Below, piece after piece: positions 42,676-52,355 of a stretch of DNA of 64,000 nucleotides. The notes under the pieces were generated by a model that worked only from the letters and a program-made list of their open reading frames with translations, was not told the origin of the DNA and ran no database searches. Positions within the stretch are counted from its first letter, which is position 1. Every line of letters begins with the position of its first letter. Both the position numbers and the translations under genes were made by a program. Origin of the DNA: Tolypothrix sp. FACHB-123 (lineage in GTDB: Bacteria; Cyanobacteriota; Cyanobacteriia; Cyanobacteriales; Nostocaceae); contig NZ_JACJRE010000016.1 in NCBI RefSeq assembly GCF_014697075.1, positions 1-64,000 on the forward strand, in the 5' to 3' direction.

Positions 42676-45309
42676 TTAACCATTAACATAAGTAATCGGC
42701 ATTTCCATCATAAATTTTGTTCCCTGTCCTAGTGTCGATTCACACCACAGCTTACCGCCATGCTTTTCTGTAATAATTTGATAGCTAATAGATAAACCTA
42801 AGCCTGTACCTTTACCAACTGGCTTTGTCGTAAAAAAGGGATCGAATAAACGTTGGTGAATTTCTTCTTTGATTCCTGGGCCATTGTCAGCAATACAAAT
42901 TCGCACCCAGTTGTGATTAATTACCTCTGTGTGAATTGAAATAACACCCGCCGTTAAGGCAATTTCTTGAAGAGATTGTTGTTTATTATATTCTTCTAAG
43001 GCATCGATGGCATTACTGATAATGTTCATAAATACCTGATTCAATTGTCCCGCATGGCATTCCACCGGCGGTAAATTACCATATTCCTTAATAATTTGAA
43101 TCTCTGGGCGTTCTGAATGTGCTTTCAATCTGTTATGCAAAATGATAATAGTGCTATCAATACCATCGTGAATATTGACATCTTTAACTTCTGCTTCATC
43201 CAAGCGTGAAAAATTCCGCAACGAAAGCACAATTTCTCGAATTCTTGTAGTTCCTAAACGCATGGATTGCATGGCTTTAGTTAAGTCTTCAATGAGAAAT
43301 TCTATATCAATAGATTCGATGACATCGGCAATTTCTTGTGGTGGCTGGGGATAGTATTTTTGATAAAGTTCTATGAGAGTTAATAAATCTTGGGTATATT
43401 CACTAATATGAATGAGATTTCCGTGAATAAAGTTGACAGGATTATTAATTTCATGGGCAACACCTGCAACCATTTGACCAAGACTGGACATTTTCTCGCT
43501 TTGGATCATCTGGAGTTGGGTTTGTTTGAGTTCTTGAAGGGTGTTCTCCAGTTCCCTGGTTTTTTGCTGGAGTTTAATTTCTGCTTGTTTACGATCACTC
43601 AAGTCCCGCAAAATCCCCTGTAATCCGATGACTTTACCATCAATATCTTTGATGGGTGAAGTATTGGATGTTACCCATCCCCAAGTTCCATCTTTCTTCG
43701 GATGACGAAATTCTATTCCTGCACCACTTTTACCTGTCTCAATGATGCGCTGAAGAAATTCCATCACTTTAGGTAAATCATCAGGGTGAATTAATGGTAT
43801 GAACGATTGATTTAACCATTCGGAAACCTCATAGCCAAAAATATCCTGAAATTTTGGGGAAATATAAGTAATAGTACTATCTATTAGAGCAGCCCAAATT
43901 ACATCATTGGCATCCTCTACGAGTCTACGGAATTTAGCTTCACTTTCAGCCAAAGCAACTTCAGCACGCTTGCGTTGACTAATATCGCGAATTAGTGCCA
44001 AAGCATGAATTTTACCATTGTAGAAACTCGGACTGGCTGTCACCTCAACATCAATCAAAGTGCCATCTTTACGGATATCTACTGCTTGACCGTAAAATTG
44101 ACTACCTGCTTGAATTTTGCTGATAAACTCTGCAAAGGTTGTTAGGCTATCACAATGGATAAATTCTGAGGGATGCAGTCTCATGAATTCTTCTTGAGCA
44201 TAGCCATGCATTTGACAAATAGCAGTATTGGCTACGACAATTTTTCCGGTTTCCAGATCGATAATATTTATGCCATCGCTAATATTTTCAAAAATTGTAC
44301 GGTAGAGGATTTCTTGTTGTTCTAGTGCGCTTTGGGCTTGTTTGCGTTCTGTAATGTCTGTAGCAGTAACTACAATTTGATGGATACGCGAGCTACTATC
44401 CTTTAAGGGTGTAACGCTTATAGACCACCAAGTTTGGTGACCGTTGTTACAGAAATGTTCTTCAAAAAAGCTAGTTTTGCCGGAATGGACAGCAGCCGTA
44501 TAATGCTGGCGGTAAAGTTCAGCCATATCTGGTGGCATAGCTTCTGCTAAAGTTTTACCCAAGAGACTGGTCATCTCTACAGAACGAGTACGAGCGATCG
44601 CTGGGTTATAATCCACAAACCGGAACTCTGCACCATTATCTAAAACATCTAAAACAAAGATGCCGTAGTCTACACCTTCCCAAACACTTTGTAATAACTG
44701 TGTTTGTTCTAAAAGTCGCTGTTCAGTGCATTTGCGATCGCGAATGTCGCGGCTAATAGTTGCTAAGCCAGTGGGCTGATTAGTAACCGGATCTTTAACC
44801 AAAAACAGAGTATAGTCAATTAAAATTGACTCTCCAGTCATGAAATGACGAAAACGAAACTCGCTCTGCCAATAACCCTCCTGCATGACAATCGGTAAAA
44901 TATTTTGCTGGAATAGTTCTAGGTCTTCAGGTACGATAAATTCACTAATATGTTTAGTCTGAGTTTCCTGCCAATCCTTCAGTCCAACTAACTTCATACC
45001 GGCTGGATTGAGGTAAATAGGTTTTCCTGCTATTGAGGTAATGCCAATAAAATCGGCGCTAGCTTCGAGAATTGTCATCAAAGCTTGGCGTTCTTCCCTC
45101 TCTTGCTGGAAACACTTCTTTGCTGCTAGTTGTGAATTTATCTGCTGTTGAGACGATGTTGACTGTCGTAAATTAGCCAACTCTTGCTCTAACTGCGCCA
45201 CCCTCTGACGCAGAGCAATCGATTCTTGCTTTAGGGTAGCTTCGCTCTCAGTTTCTCGAAGGATTGATTCTGTGGATATTTCGTCGTTAGTGGAAGAAAG
45301 CTGAGTCAT
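42676..45309 (-). CDS. PAS-rich sensor histidine kinase
   Basis: The 877-residue protein is soluble. A coiled coil (about 25-75) is followed by four PAS domains: about 80-190 (FIGITSIAGKPIYLNPAGM), 205-325 (FRFVDYNPAIART), 335-455 (INIIDLETGKIVVANTAICQMHGY) and 465-585 (TYISPKFQDIFGYEVSEW). The kinase core has the phospho-acceptor His about 615 in GVAHEINNPVNFIHGN, N box NQVFMNIISNAIDAL, G1 box ICIADNGPGI and [19 protein letters not shown]. It is convergent with the four-TM gene (23-bp gap). No response regulator gene is adjacent. PAS ligands (heme, flavin) cannot be told by eye. Confidence 0.93.
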   Translation of the reverse strand: MTQLSSTNDEISTESILRETESEATLKQESIALRQRVAQLEQELANLRQSTSSQQQINSQLAAKKCFQQEREERQALMTILEASADFIGITSIAGKPIYLNPAGMKLVGLKDWQETQTKHISEFIVPEDLELFQQNILPIVMQEGYWQSEFRFRHFMTGESILIDYTLFLVKDPVTNQPTGLATISRDIRDRKCTEQRLLEQTQLLQSVWEGVDYGIFVLDVLDNGAEFRFVDYNPAIARTRSVEMTSLLGKTLAEAMPPDMAELYRQHYTAAVHSGKTSFFEEHFCNNGHQTWWSISVTPLKDSSSRIHQIVVTATDITERKQAQSALEQQEILYRTIFENISDGINIIDLETGKIVVANTAICQMHGYAQEEFMRLHPSEFIHCDSLTTFAEFISKIQAGSQFYGQAVDIRKDGTLIDVEVTASPSFYNGKIHALALIRDISQRKRAEVALAESEAKFRRLVEDANDVIWAALIDSTITYISPKFQDIFGYEVSEWLNQSFIPLIHPDDLPKVMEFLQRIIETGKSGAGIEFRHPKKDGTWGWVTSNTSPIKDIDGKVIGLQGILRDLSDRKQAEIKLQQKTRELENTLQELKQTQLQMIQSEKMSSLGQMVAGVAHEINNPVNFIHGNLIHISEYTQDLLTLIELYQKYYPQPPQEIADVIESIDIEFLIEDLTKAMQSMRLGTTRIREIVLSLRNFSRLDEAEVKDVNIHDGIDSTIIILHNRLKAHSERPEIQIIKEYGNLPPVECHAGQLNQVFMNIISNAIDALEEYNKQQSLQEIALTAGVISIHTEVINHNWVRICIADNGPGIKEEIHQRLFDPFFTTKPVGKGTGLGLSISYQIITEKHGGKLWCESTLGQGTKFMMEMPITYVNG

Positions 45310-45609
45310 ATCTTTGAACCCGTAGCAGATTAGTTTTCCTAGATGCTCTACTTGTGCTTAATCTAGAGTTCCCTGCTATGAGTTCAAGTAAACAAAAATT
45401 ACTTAATTCGCCGAAATTCTTCCTCCCTCAGACATACACCATCTAAAAACTTGGTGTTTGATAGGGAGGATAAATTTTAGTCTATGCAATAGTTTTAATG
45501 ATGCGATCGCAGTCAGATTACTAGCGAGTACATCAATAGAATAAGGGCTGTTAATTATTGACAGTCAACAGCCCTCACGATAGATTGTGCAACTTAAAAG
45601 CAGAATAGC
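45310..45609. other. Spacer between sdhA and the PAS kinase gene
   Basis: It holds the sdhA terminator hairpin (45544-45575) and otherwise AT-rich sequence that includes the kinase promoter; no other signal recognised. Confidence 0.5.
45538..45575 (-). terminator. Terminator-like hairpin after sdhA
   Basis: Perfect 9-bp arms (AGGGCTGTT at 45544-45552, complement at 45567-45575) are followed on the minus strand by TATTCTATT. Confidence 0.6.
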
Positions 45610-47337
45610 TTAATATTTCCGTTCCTGTGGCTGAAACATAGTAATAGCTACTGGGCGATATTGAATATCAATACCTGCGGGTGAATAATAAGCCATTGTG
45701 TGCTTGAGAAATTTTTCATCATCTCTTTGAGAATAGTCTTCACGAAAGTGTGCGCCGCGGCTTTCTTGACGATTCAATGCTGAGGCCAGAATTGTCTGTC
45801 CTACCACCATTAAACTCTGCAATTCCAAAGCTTCGACAATTTCTGTATTCCAAGAATTGCCTTTATCATCTAAATATATTTGTGGATATTGCTGTTGTAT
45901 TTGGGCGAGTTTATGCAATCCTTCTTGCATAATTTCTTCGGTGCGGAACACACCGCAGTACTGAGTCATACAATCTTGAAAAGCTTGGCGGACTTGGTTA
46001 ATACGATATTTTCCTGGCTGTTCTAGTAAAGCTTGGATTTGCTGTTTTGCTTCGTTAATGTAACGTTGAGCATCTACAGTCGGTAATTTGCGGTTTTGTA
46101 CAAATTGGGCGATCGCTGCTCCGGTACGCTTGCCATAAACTACACATTCTAGTAGCGAATTACTACCTAGGCGATTGGCACCATGTACAGACACACAAGA
46201 TGTTTCCCCGGCGGCAAAAAAGCCTTCAACAAATTCATCGCCACCACTGCGGACTTTACCATCAATGTTCACTGGGATACCGCCCATACAATAGTGAATG
46301 GTTGGGCGTACAGGCATAGGTTGCGTCACCGCATCAACGCCGACTAAACGATGGGCTTCTTCCCAACAAAAGGGAACGCGACTCATGATTTTTTCTTTAC
46401 CCATGTGGCGTAAATCCAGGTAGACAAAGGGGCCCCCAGCACTACCATCGGCATGAATACCCCGTCCCGCGCGAATTTCGTAAGCGATCGCTCTTGAGGT
46501 AATATCACGGGGAGCCAGTTCCATGCGACTGGGTGCGTAAGTTGCCATAAAGCGATCGCCTTCGGAGTTAATCAAATACGCCCCTTCGCCCCGCACTGCT
46601 TCGGAAATTAGCACCCCTACCGGGTACAAGCCTGTGGGATGAAATTGGACAAATTCCATATCTTCTAGAGGCAAACCCGCGATCGCCGTCATTGCTAAAC
46701 CATCACCAGTAGAAGCATAATCATTCGATGTAGTGTTATAAACGCGACCATATCCCCCAGTCGCAAACATTACAGCCTTAGCCCGTAACACTTCTATTCG
46801 CCCATCTAGCAAATGGTACATCACTATACCTTTTGCCTGACCATCCTCCAAAATCAGGCGCATTACGTACCATTCTTGGTAAACTTGCACGCCATAACGC
46901 CGTAAATTATTCACCAATTCATGTAAAATCGCATGACCGGTTTTGTCAGCGGCGTAGCAAGTGCGGTTGTGGGAATGTCCGCCAAAAGCCCTCTGGGCAA
47001 TCCGCCCATCCGGTAACCGCGAAAACAACACACCCATGTGTTCCAAATCAATCACCACATCTGGTGCTTCTTGGGCGAGAATAGCTACAGCGTCTTGGTC
47101 TGCTAAATAATCAGAACCTTTCACAGTATCAAAGGCGTGAGCTTCCCAACTATCTTCAGAATCAACATTTTTTAACGATGCTGCCATCCCCCCTTGCGCC
47201 GCTACTGAGTGGGAACGAATGGGGTGAGTTTTCGCCACCACAGCAATATTTAAACTAGGGTTAATCCGGGAAATTTCCACAGCCGCACGGCATCCTGCCA
47301 AGCCGCCCCCGACAATAATTACATCATGTTCCAGCAT
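45610..47337 (-). CDS. sdhA: Succinate dehydrogenase/fumarate reductase flavoprotein subunit
   Basis: The 575-residue flavoprotein oxidises succinate to fumarate (or the reverse) and feeds the quinone pool. The FAD dinucleotide motif is [15 protein letters not shown] at the N-terminus; the FAD-linking His lies in [15 protein letters not shown]. The substrate site shows [25 protein letters not shown] and the catalytic Arg in RAEG-like SEAVRGEG. The C-terminal domain ends with [21 protein letters not shown]. The FeS subunit sdhB is not beside it, as is usual in cyanobacteria. Confidence 0.95.
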   Translation of the reverse strand: MLEHDVIIVGGGLAGCRAAVEISRINPSLNIAVVAKTHPIRSHSVAAQGGMAASLKNVDSEDSWEAHAFDTVKGSDYLADQDAVAILAQEAPDVVIDLEHMGVLFSRLPDGRIAQRAFGGHSHNRTCYAADKTGHAILHELVNNLRRYGVQVYQEWYVMRLILEDGQAKGIVMYHLLDGRIEVLRAKAVMFATGGYGRVYNTTSNDYASTGDGLAMTAIAGLPLEDMEFVQFHPTGLYPVGVLISEAVRGEGAYLINSEGDRFMATYAPSRMELAPRDITSRAIAYEIRAGRGIHADGSAGGPFVYLDLRHMGKEKIMSRVPFCWEEAHRLVGVDAVTQPMPVRPTIHYCMGGIPVNIDGKVRSGGDEFVEGFFAAGETSCVSVHGANRLGSNSLLECVVYGKRTGAAIAQFVQNRKLPTVDAQRYINEAKQQIQALLEQPGKYRINQVRQAFQDCMTQYCGVFRTEEIMQEGLHKLAQIQQQYPQIYLDDKGNSWNTEIVEALELQSLMVVGQTILASALNRQESRGAHFREDYSQRDDEKFLKHTMAYYSPAGIDIQYRPVAITMFQPQERKY

Positions 47338-47522
47338 AATTAATTTTTATGAATTTTTAATAGTGTAGACAAAGAAATTCCCTGCCACAGGACAGGGAGA
47401 TAGTTGCGATTTTGGATTGTATTTTGAGATTTTGCATAATTTAGGTAACTCGTCGCTCAGATATTTATATTTCTTAAGCCATACGACTCAATCCTTAACT
47501 GCAAATCTCAACTTTTAACTGT

Positions 47523-47840
47523 TCAGCTAGTTGCTTGTACAGGTTTTTGTTGAGAAACATTACCTGGAATTGGTTCAGTTTTTGTCCCTGGCTCGATAGC
47601 AGTTAGTTCAATATGATTTAACAATGTAGTTACAAATGCAAATAACAAGAAAGGCAGAGATAGTAGCACTACAAGACCGACAGTAGCTAGAGCATACACA
47701 GGTCTTCTCGCGCCCATCAGTGCCAATGCTGAAGCCAAACTAATGGTAATTGTAATTAACCAAACAATTATTTGACCGTAAATATCACCAAAGGTCAAGG
47801 TACAGACAAATCTATAGTTTTGAATGTTATTCATGTTCAT
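47523..47840 (-). CDS. Small two-TM membrane protein of unknown function
   Basis: A 105-residue protein with two TM segments (about 20-42 and 50-75: IIVWLITITISLASALALMG, YALATVGLVVLLSLPFLLFAF) and a polar Pro/Gln-rich C-terminal tail. No family recognised. Two in-frame ATGs are possible: 47840 and 47834; an AGG in GGCGAAGG sits at better distance from 47834. It is a lone gene between sdhA and a PEP-CTERM gene. Confidence 0.7.
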   Translation of the reverse strand: MNMNNIQNYRFVCTLTFGDIYGQIIVWLITITISLASALALMGARRPVYALATVGLVVLLSLPFLLFAFVTTLLNHIELTAIEPGTKTEPIPGNVSQQKPVQATS

Positions 47841-47961
47841 CACCTTCGCCTCAAGTCTCTCCTATAGGTTCTACCTTAGAACCAGGTTTGGCTTGAGGAC
47901 AATTTCTCAATATTTTTCCAAGGTTTTTAATATTACTTTATAAATTACTGACTCTGTGAAT

Positions 47962-48006
47962 ATAAAAAATAGTCAAAAGTTCTCTACTAAAGACTCTTGA
48001 CTATTT
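47962..48006 (-). terminator. Terminator after the PEP-CTERM gene
   Basis: Arms AAATAGTCAA (47967-47976) and TTGACTATTT (47997-48006) are followed on the minus strand by a T-run (TTTTTATATT). Confidence 0.75.
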
Positions 48007-48030
48007 AATTCAACTGTGTAGAGAAGGAAA

Positions 48031-48675
48031 TTAAGCGCTAGTTTGTTGAGCAGCAGTTTTTCTTCTCTTAATTAGCAAACCAAGACCACCAGCTACTAAT
48101 GTACCGCCTATAGTTAGAGGTTCGGGGACAGAATAAGCCGCAGTTTTGAAGTTTGGGCCAAAGTATCCTTGTTCTACACTAGGCCCATAAAGTGGAAAAA
48201 CTAAAGTTGGGCTACCTATAAACAAATCACCGATAAAGTTGATGGCTGGGTCTACTGTAAAACCAACTGGATTCCAAGTGTAATTCTCTGAGCCAGTAGC
48301 AGCTGCAATAATAAAAGTTTTACCCGCATCTAAGATTGTTTTAGCTACTGATGTGTAGCGAAACCATCCATCGAGGGGATCACCTGGTTTGACAGTTCCC
48401 GAAACTAGAAGCTGACCAGCATCATTAAAGATACCAACATCATGTGTTTGAGTTAAATCATTTTTCTCGTCATCATAAAACCCAAGTTGATTGATGGCGA
48501 TTTGTTTATTAGTAGAGAATTTAAAACCCAGGCTCCACTCGCCATTACTGGAGTCTATTGTAGGTGAATCAAAGTTAATTGCAGCCGCATGAGCCGTTCC
48601 TCCCATCCCCATACCAATCAACACTGCTCCAGCAGTAGCAATTGATAACTTCTTGAAAAAAGTTACACTAGTCAT
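48031..48675 (-). CDS. PEP-CTERM sorting-domain exported protein
   Basis: The 214-residue protein has a signal peptide (about 1-30, ending AHA), a beta-rich body with NFDSPT and GFKFSTNKQIAINQLGFYDD, and a C-terminal PEP-CTERM tail: SVPEPLTIGGTLVAGGLGLLIKRRKTA. The VPEP motif, hydrophobic span and basic end are the recognition signal for an exosortase, giving export and anchoring or release at the cell surface, often with exopolysaccharide. The body resembles DUF4082-like modules with GFYDDE. No exosortase gene is in the window. Confidence 0.9.
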   Translation of the reverse strand: MTSVTFFKKLSIATAGAVLIGMGMGGTAHAAAINFDSPTIDSSNGEWSLGFKFSTNKQIAINQLGFYDDEKNDLTQTHDVGIFNDAGQLLVSGTVKPGDPLDGWFRYTSVAKTILDAGKTFIIAAATGSENYTWNPVGFTVDPAINFIGDLFIGSPTLVFPLYGPSVEQGYFGPNFKTAAYSVPEPLTIGGTLVAGGLGLLIKRRKTAAQQTSA

Positions 48676-49259
48676 GAAATTTATTCCTCAAAAACTTCAA
48701 TCTTGTGGAAAATCTAGGTATACAAAAGTTGCAGATGATGGTGCGCAGTATACTAATCAACGCATGTTTTTTACCCAAAACAAATTAATGGCGACAGCAA
48801 AATATTGAGTGATAGATGCTAAAAGCATTACCAACACTTTCTCTGTATTGGTAAAGCATCTTGTACTAAAAGTCATACTAGAAGATAACTTCAGTTTTTA
48901 ATTATGCTTTTATGTACGCAAATAATCTTGTATAAATTATTTAGCTACTGATAACACACTTAATCTACAAAAATTTTCTTTAAAAAACAACTTTATACAG
49001 TGTCTTTACGTAAAAAATATATTAAATTAGCTACTTAATTTTGGCAATAAATATACCAAAATATGTATAATTACGTCCTAGTATGCAACTATGCCACTCA
49101 GCAAGTTTATGAAGTTTTCATAAAGAAAGTGACTATTTATACGACAACACGCTTCTGTTAAGGATAATTGTAGGTAAAAAATGCGACAAATGGGTAGATT
49201 GAGCTTACCTTGTGGAAACCCAACATAGACAAGGTTTTGATGTGTTGGGTGACTCACCT
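48676..49259. other. AT-rich spacer upstream of the PEP-CTERM gene
   Basis: 584 bases without a convincing gene, repeat array or hairpin. It lies between the 5' end of the PEP-CTERM gene and the 3' end of the WD40 gene (both minus strand) and presumably holds the promoter of the former. Confidence 0.5.
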
Positions 49260-51053
49260 TCAGCTGCGTTGCCAAATTTTAATGGTTTTATCCAAACTAC
49301 CACTTACCAACATTTCACCAGAAGTGGTAAATGCTACTGCGGTGACAGTATCAGTATGTCCAGTAAAAGTACCTAAAAGTTCTCCAGTTTTTAGATGCCA
49401 CAACTTGATAGTTTTATCAGCGCTACCACTAGCGATAATTTGCTCATCGGGACTGAGGGTAATTGTACAGACTTCATCCTGATGTCCTTTGAGGGTATGA
49501 ATTAATTCCCCAGTTTCTAATTGCCAAATTTTAATCGTTTGATCGCGACTACCGCTAACGAGGAGTTTACCATCCGCACTGATTGCTAAAGAACGAACGA
49601 TGTGAGAATGTCCCATGAGGGTGTAAAGGGGTTGCACATCTTGAACATCTTTCGCGCCTGCAATGTGGGAAGTACACCAGACTTTGATTTTGCGATAGCT
49701 ACCGGTGACGAGAGTATGCCCATCTTGACTTAATGCGATAGAATGGGCTGCGGTATCATCGAGAGAAAGAGCGATCGCTACCTGACGCTTCATCAAATCC
49801 CAAAATAGAATTTTGCGATCGTCGCCACCAGTGGCTAACATCCTACCATCGGGAGTAAAAGCAACACATCTGACTATCCCATTATGTTTGTGTAGGATAT
49901 CGATCAAATCTAATGCTCCGACATGCCAAATTTTAATTGTAGAATCTGCACCCACACTCGCTAAAGTCTGTCCATCGGAACTAAAAGCCAGGGAATTCAC
50001 TTCATCGACTAACCCAGATACAACCCAAGGAGACTCTGACAATGTCTCGATCAATTCTCCTCTAGATAAATCCCATAGCTTAGTTTCTCCACGACTTCCA
50101 CTAGCTAATATTGGTGGCGTCTGACTGAGACTACACACAGAAACATTCGCCTGAGGTGTTCTAGCAGAATAAGCTAGACAATTAATTCCTCTAGTATGTC
50201 CCTTTAAAGTTTGCCAATATTCCCAGTCACCGACGATCTTCTTAAGAGGATGTTCTGGGGGTAAAGTTTCTACCCTTTCCGCGATCGCCTTTTCATTGAC
50301 TATTACGGTTAAATCTTGTTTCTTAACTAGAGATTCTAAATACCAATTTAATCCTCCTGTATACAATAAATTACTGGGAGTTATGGAGATTTTTTGTTCA
50401 GTAAATTCAAGTTGAGCAGTCGGTAAAAAGCCAGTAATAATGACTTTTTTTTCGTATCCTAATTTACTAGAATTTGGATAAAATAAAGCCAGAAAAATTA
50501 GTACTTGGTGCTTTTTTAAATCCTCTTGAGTAACTGACCACTTAATTTTATCTTTCTTAATGCCATTAAAACTTTCGCCATCAGCTGCGTAAACTTGAAT
50601 ACTCAGTTTTTTGTTAGCTGTGAGTAAATAAGTAAATTTACTCTCACCGCGTAAATTACCCTCATCATCCAAAACCATATTTTTAATGGTATCTTGGGGT
50701 ACTTTTTTCACTAACTTACCCAAGCGTTCTCCAATTACCCGATCCACAATTTGCTCGCGCAAAAGATAATCTTGGGCTTGTTGTTGAAAGTATTGGGGAA
50801 AGGGTATCGTCCAATCAGGTGGTTCTGGATATTCTGGTGGTGTAGGTGGGGGATTTTTGGCGAGAATTTCGGCTTGTTGACGAGATAATTCCATTAATTC
50901 AGCCAAAGACTCACCCCAGAAAGTCATAATTTCACTATGACAACCTTTCATTTGACTTTTCAGTACAGATAAGTCATAGGTTTTCAGTTTTTTGACACGT
51001 TGGAGAAAGTCAACTTGTTGAGCTTTTAGTAAGCTAATCCAATCCATCTGCAT
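49260..51053 (-). CDS. WD40-repeat protein with novel N-terminal region
   Basis: The 597-residue protein has a helical N-terminal part (about 1-130), a beta-type domain (about 130-240, NKKLSIQVYAADGESFNG...) and seven WD40 repeats (about 270-597, with GHTRGINCLAYS, DEVNSLAFSSDGQTLASVGADSTIKIW and later IKIWQLETGELIHTLKGH). It has no kinase or membrane segment. Its function is unknown; WD40 rings bind proteins. The N-terminal region is not one I can name. The ATG at 51053 gives MQMDWISLLK. Confidence 0.85.
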   Translation of the reverse strand: MQMDWISLLKAQQVDFLQRVKKLKTYDLSVLKSQMKGCHSEIMTFWGESLAELMELSRQQAEILAKNPPPTPPEYPEPPDWTIPFPQYFQQQAQDYLLREQIVDRVIGERLGKLVKKVPQDTIKNMVLDDEGNLRGESKFTYLLTANKKLSIQVYAADGESFNGIKKDKIKWSVTQEDLKKHQVLIFLALFYPNSSKLGYEKKVIITGFLPTAQLEFTEQKISITPSNLLYTGGLNWYLESLVKKQDLTVIVNEKAIAERVETLPPEHPLKKIVGDWEYWQTLKGHTRGINCLAYSARTPQANVSVCSLSQTPPILASGSRGETKLWDLSRGELIETLSESPWVVSGLVDEVNSLAFSSDGQTLASVGADSTIKIWHVGALDLIDILHKHNGIVRCVAFTPDGRMLATGGDDRKILFWDLMKRQVAIALSLDDTAAHSIALSQDGHTLVTGSYRKIKVWCTSHIAGAKDVQDVQPLYTLMGHSHIVRSLAISADGKLLVSGSRDQTIKIWQLETGELIHTLKGHQDEVCTITLSPDEQIIASGSADKTIKLWHLKTGELLGTFTGHTDTVTAVAFTTSGEMLVSGSLDKTIKIWQRS

Positions 51054-51457
51054 TAGAGCCGCACGCTATTGCATACCTAAGGTAATCTATACGAATACAA
51101 TTACTCAAGTTAATAATCTTTATTGATTAAAATTCAGTAATTCTAGCAGTCAAAGAGAACACAAGCTAAAGCATATGTTCGCGGAAAAGATACACCTAGA
51201 TAGCCCTCAAACATACCATAACTGATATGTCTGAGGTATACAGAGTTAATTGATGTCAAATCATTTTAACTAAAATGCAGAACAATATATTGTTTCGATG
51301 GAAACAGTTCTAGCAGCAAGCAATAGTGCGCTCCAAGGCTGACAGAAAGGAGAGGAGGAGTGGTAAGCTATAGATAGCCATCTCAAAATTATCTGATTTC
51401 GCTCTCATCTCCTGGCAAGGAAATCAGATAACTATAAATTATCAATATCAGTTGATT
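51054..51457. other. Spacer between two minus-strand genes
   Basis: 404 bases; apart from the hairpin near 51389-51431 (terminator of the next gene) no gene or repeat is seen. Confidence 0.5.
51381..51431 (-). terminator. Terminator after the small membrane-protein gene
   Basis: Perfect 12-bp arms (TTATCTGATTTC at 51389-51400, complement at 51420-51431) are followed on the minus strand by TTTTGAGA. Confidence 0.65.
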
Positions 51458-51856
51458 TTAAGGTTGATGTTCTGGAAGTGATTCTGTAGGATTTAGCCGC
51501 GTAGCAGCTTGTTTTTGGACATCACTCGCTGCTAATTTTTGGATTTTCATGTGCAAATCAAAATCATTACTGCTAATAATTGTTTCTAAATTTGCTATTC
51601 TTGCTTCTAAAAGTTCTATCTGCTCTTGTGGTAGATAATTAGCTTGAGATTTCTTTTCATCAGAACGCCATATAGCCACTGTACCAACTGCGGCACCACC
51701 TAGAGCAGCTAAAGGCAAAATCGCTCCACTTCTGGTAACTGCTGACAGGGGAATGCACAATGCAAGGATTCCTACCGTAGTTCCCCAGATTTTTGAGGTA
51801 GCAGCAACGCGGGAATTGTGAGCTGGCTCTAGGTTGTTTTGTGATTGGGAAGCCAT
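51458..51856 (-). CDS. Small membrane protein with C-terminal coiled coil
   Basis: A 132-residue protein with two adjacent TM segments (about 22-40 and 45-62, VGILALCIPLSAV and GAILPLAALGGAAVGTVAI) forming a hairpin, and a C-terminal coiled coil (EQIELLEARIANLETII). No family recognised. It lies alone, divergent from the large kinase gene at 52356. Its membrane hairpin plus coil suggests an anchor or scaffold (inference). Confidence 0.72.
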   Translation of the reverse strand: MASQSQNNLEPAHNSRVAATSKIWGTTVGILALCIPLSAVTRSGAILPLAALGGAAVGTVAIWRSDEKKSQANYLPQEQIELLEARIANLETIISSNDFDLHMKIQKLAASDVQKQAATRLNPTESLPEHQP

Positions 51857-52355
51857 AAATTTATCCTAGATGAGTTATTTCTAGGTTCGCACGATCGCCC
51901 GTAAAAATACCTCCTACGTTTGGGCTAAGTATATCTACTCCTGATGCGCGATCGCATTTTGAATCAATAAATTTCCTTAGGTAAATAATTTCTGTTATCT
52001 AGAAAACATTTAAATTTAAAAATCTACCGAGCGCAGTCATAAATCTCCGATTACCAATAGTGCAAAAACTCGAAATCACAGCCTTTTGACTTTTGCGCAA
52101 CATATGAACAATCCAAATGTTGCTTGTGTTTCATCACACAAATATAAATGTCCGGAAAATTTAGTCAATATCTTTACATATTCATAAATTAATTTTATGT
52201 GTTGCCTATACTTCTGAGTTACCTATATCCCGGTTGGGCGATAAAAAAAGTACAGGAAACGTGTGTTTTAGAAGACATTTTTTAATTTTTTATGATATTC
52301 GCTAGAGATACCTGGGAATAATACTAACAAGTAAGTATATAAAACCTCAAACCCA
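51857..52355. other. Divergent spacer before the HstK-type kinase gene
   Basis: 499 AT-rich bases with two GCGATCGC-like octamers. No hairpin, array or small gene was recognised; both promoters must lie here. Confidence 0.5.
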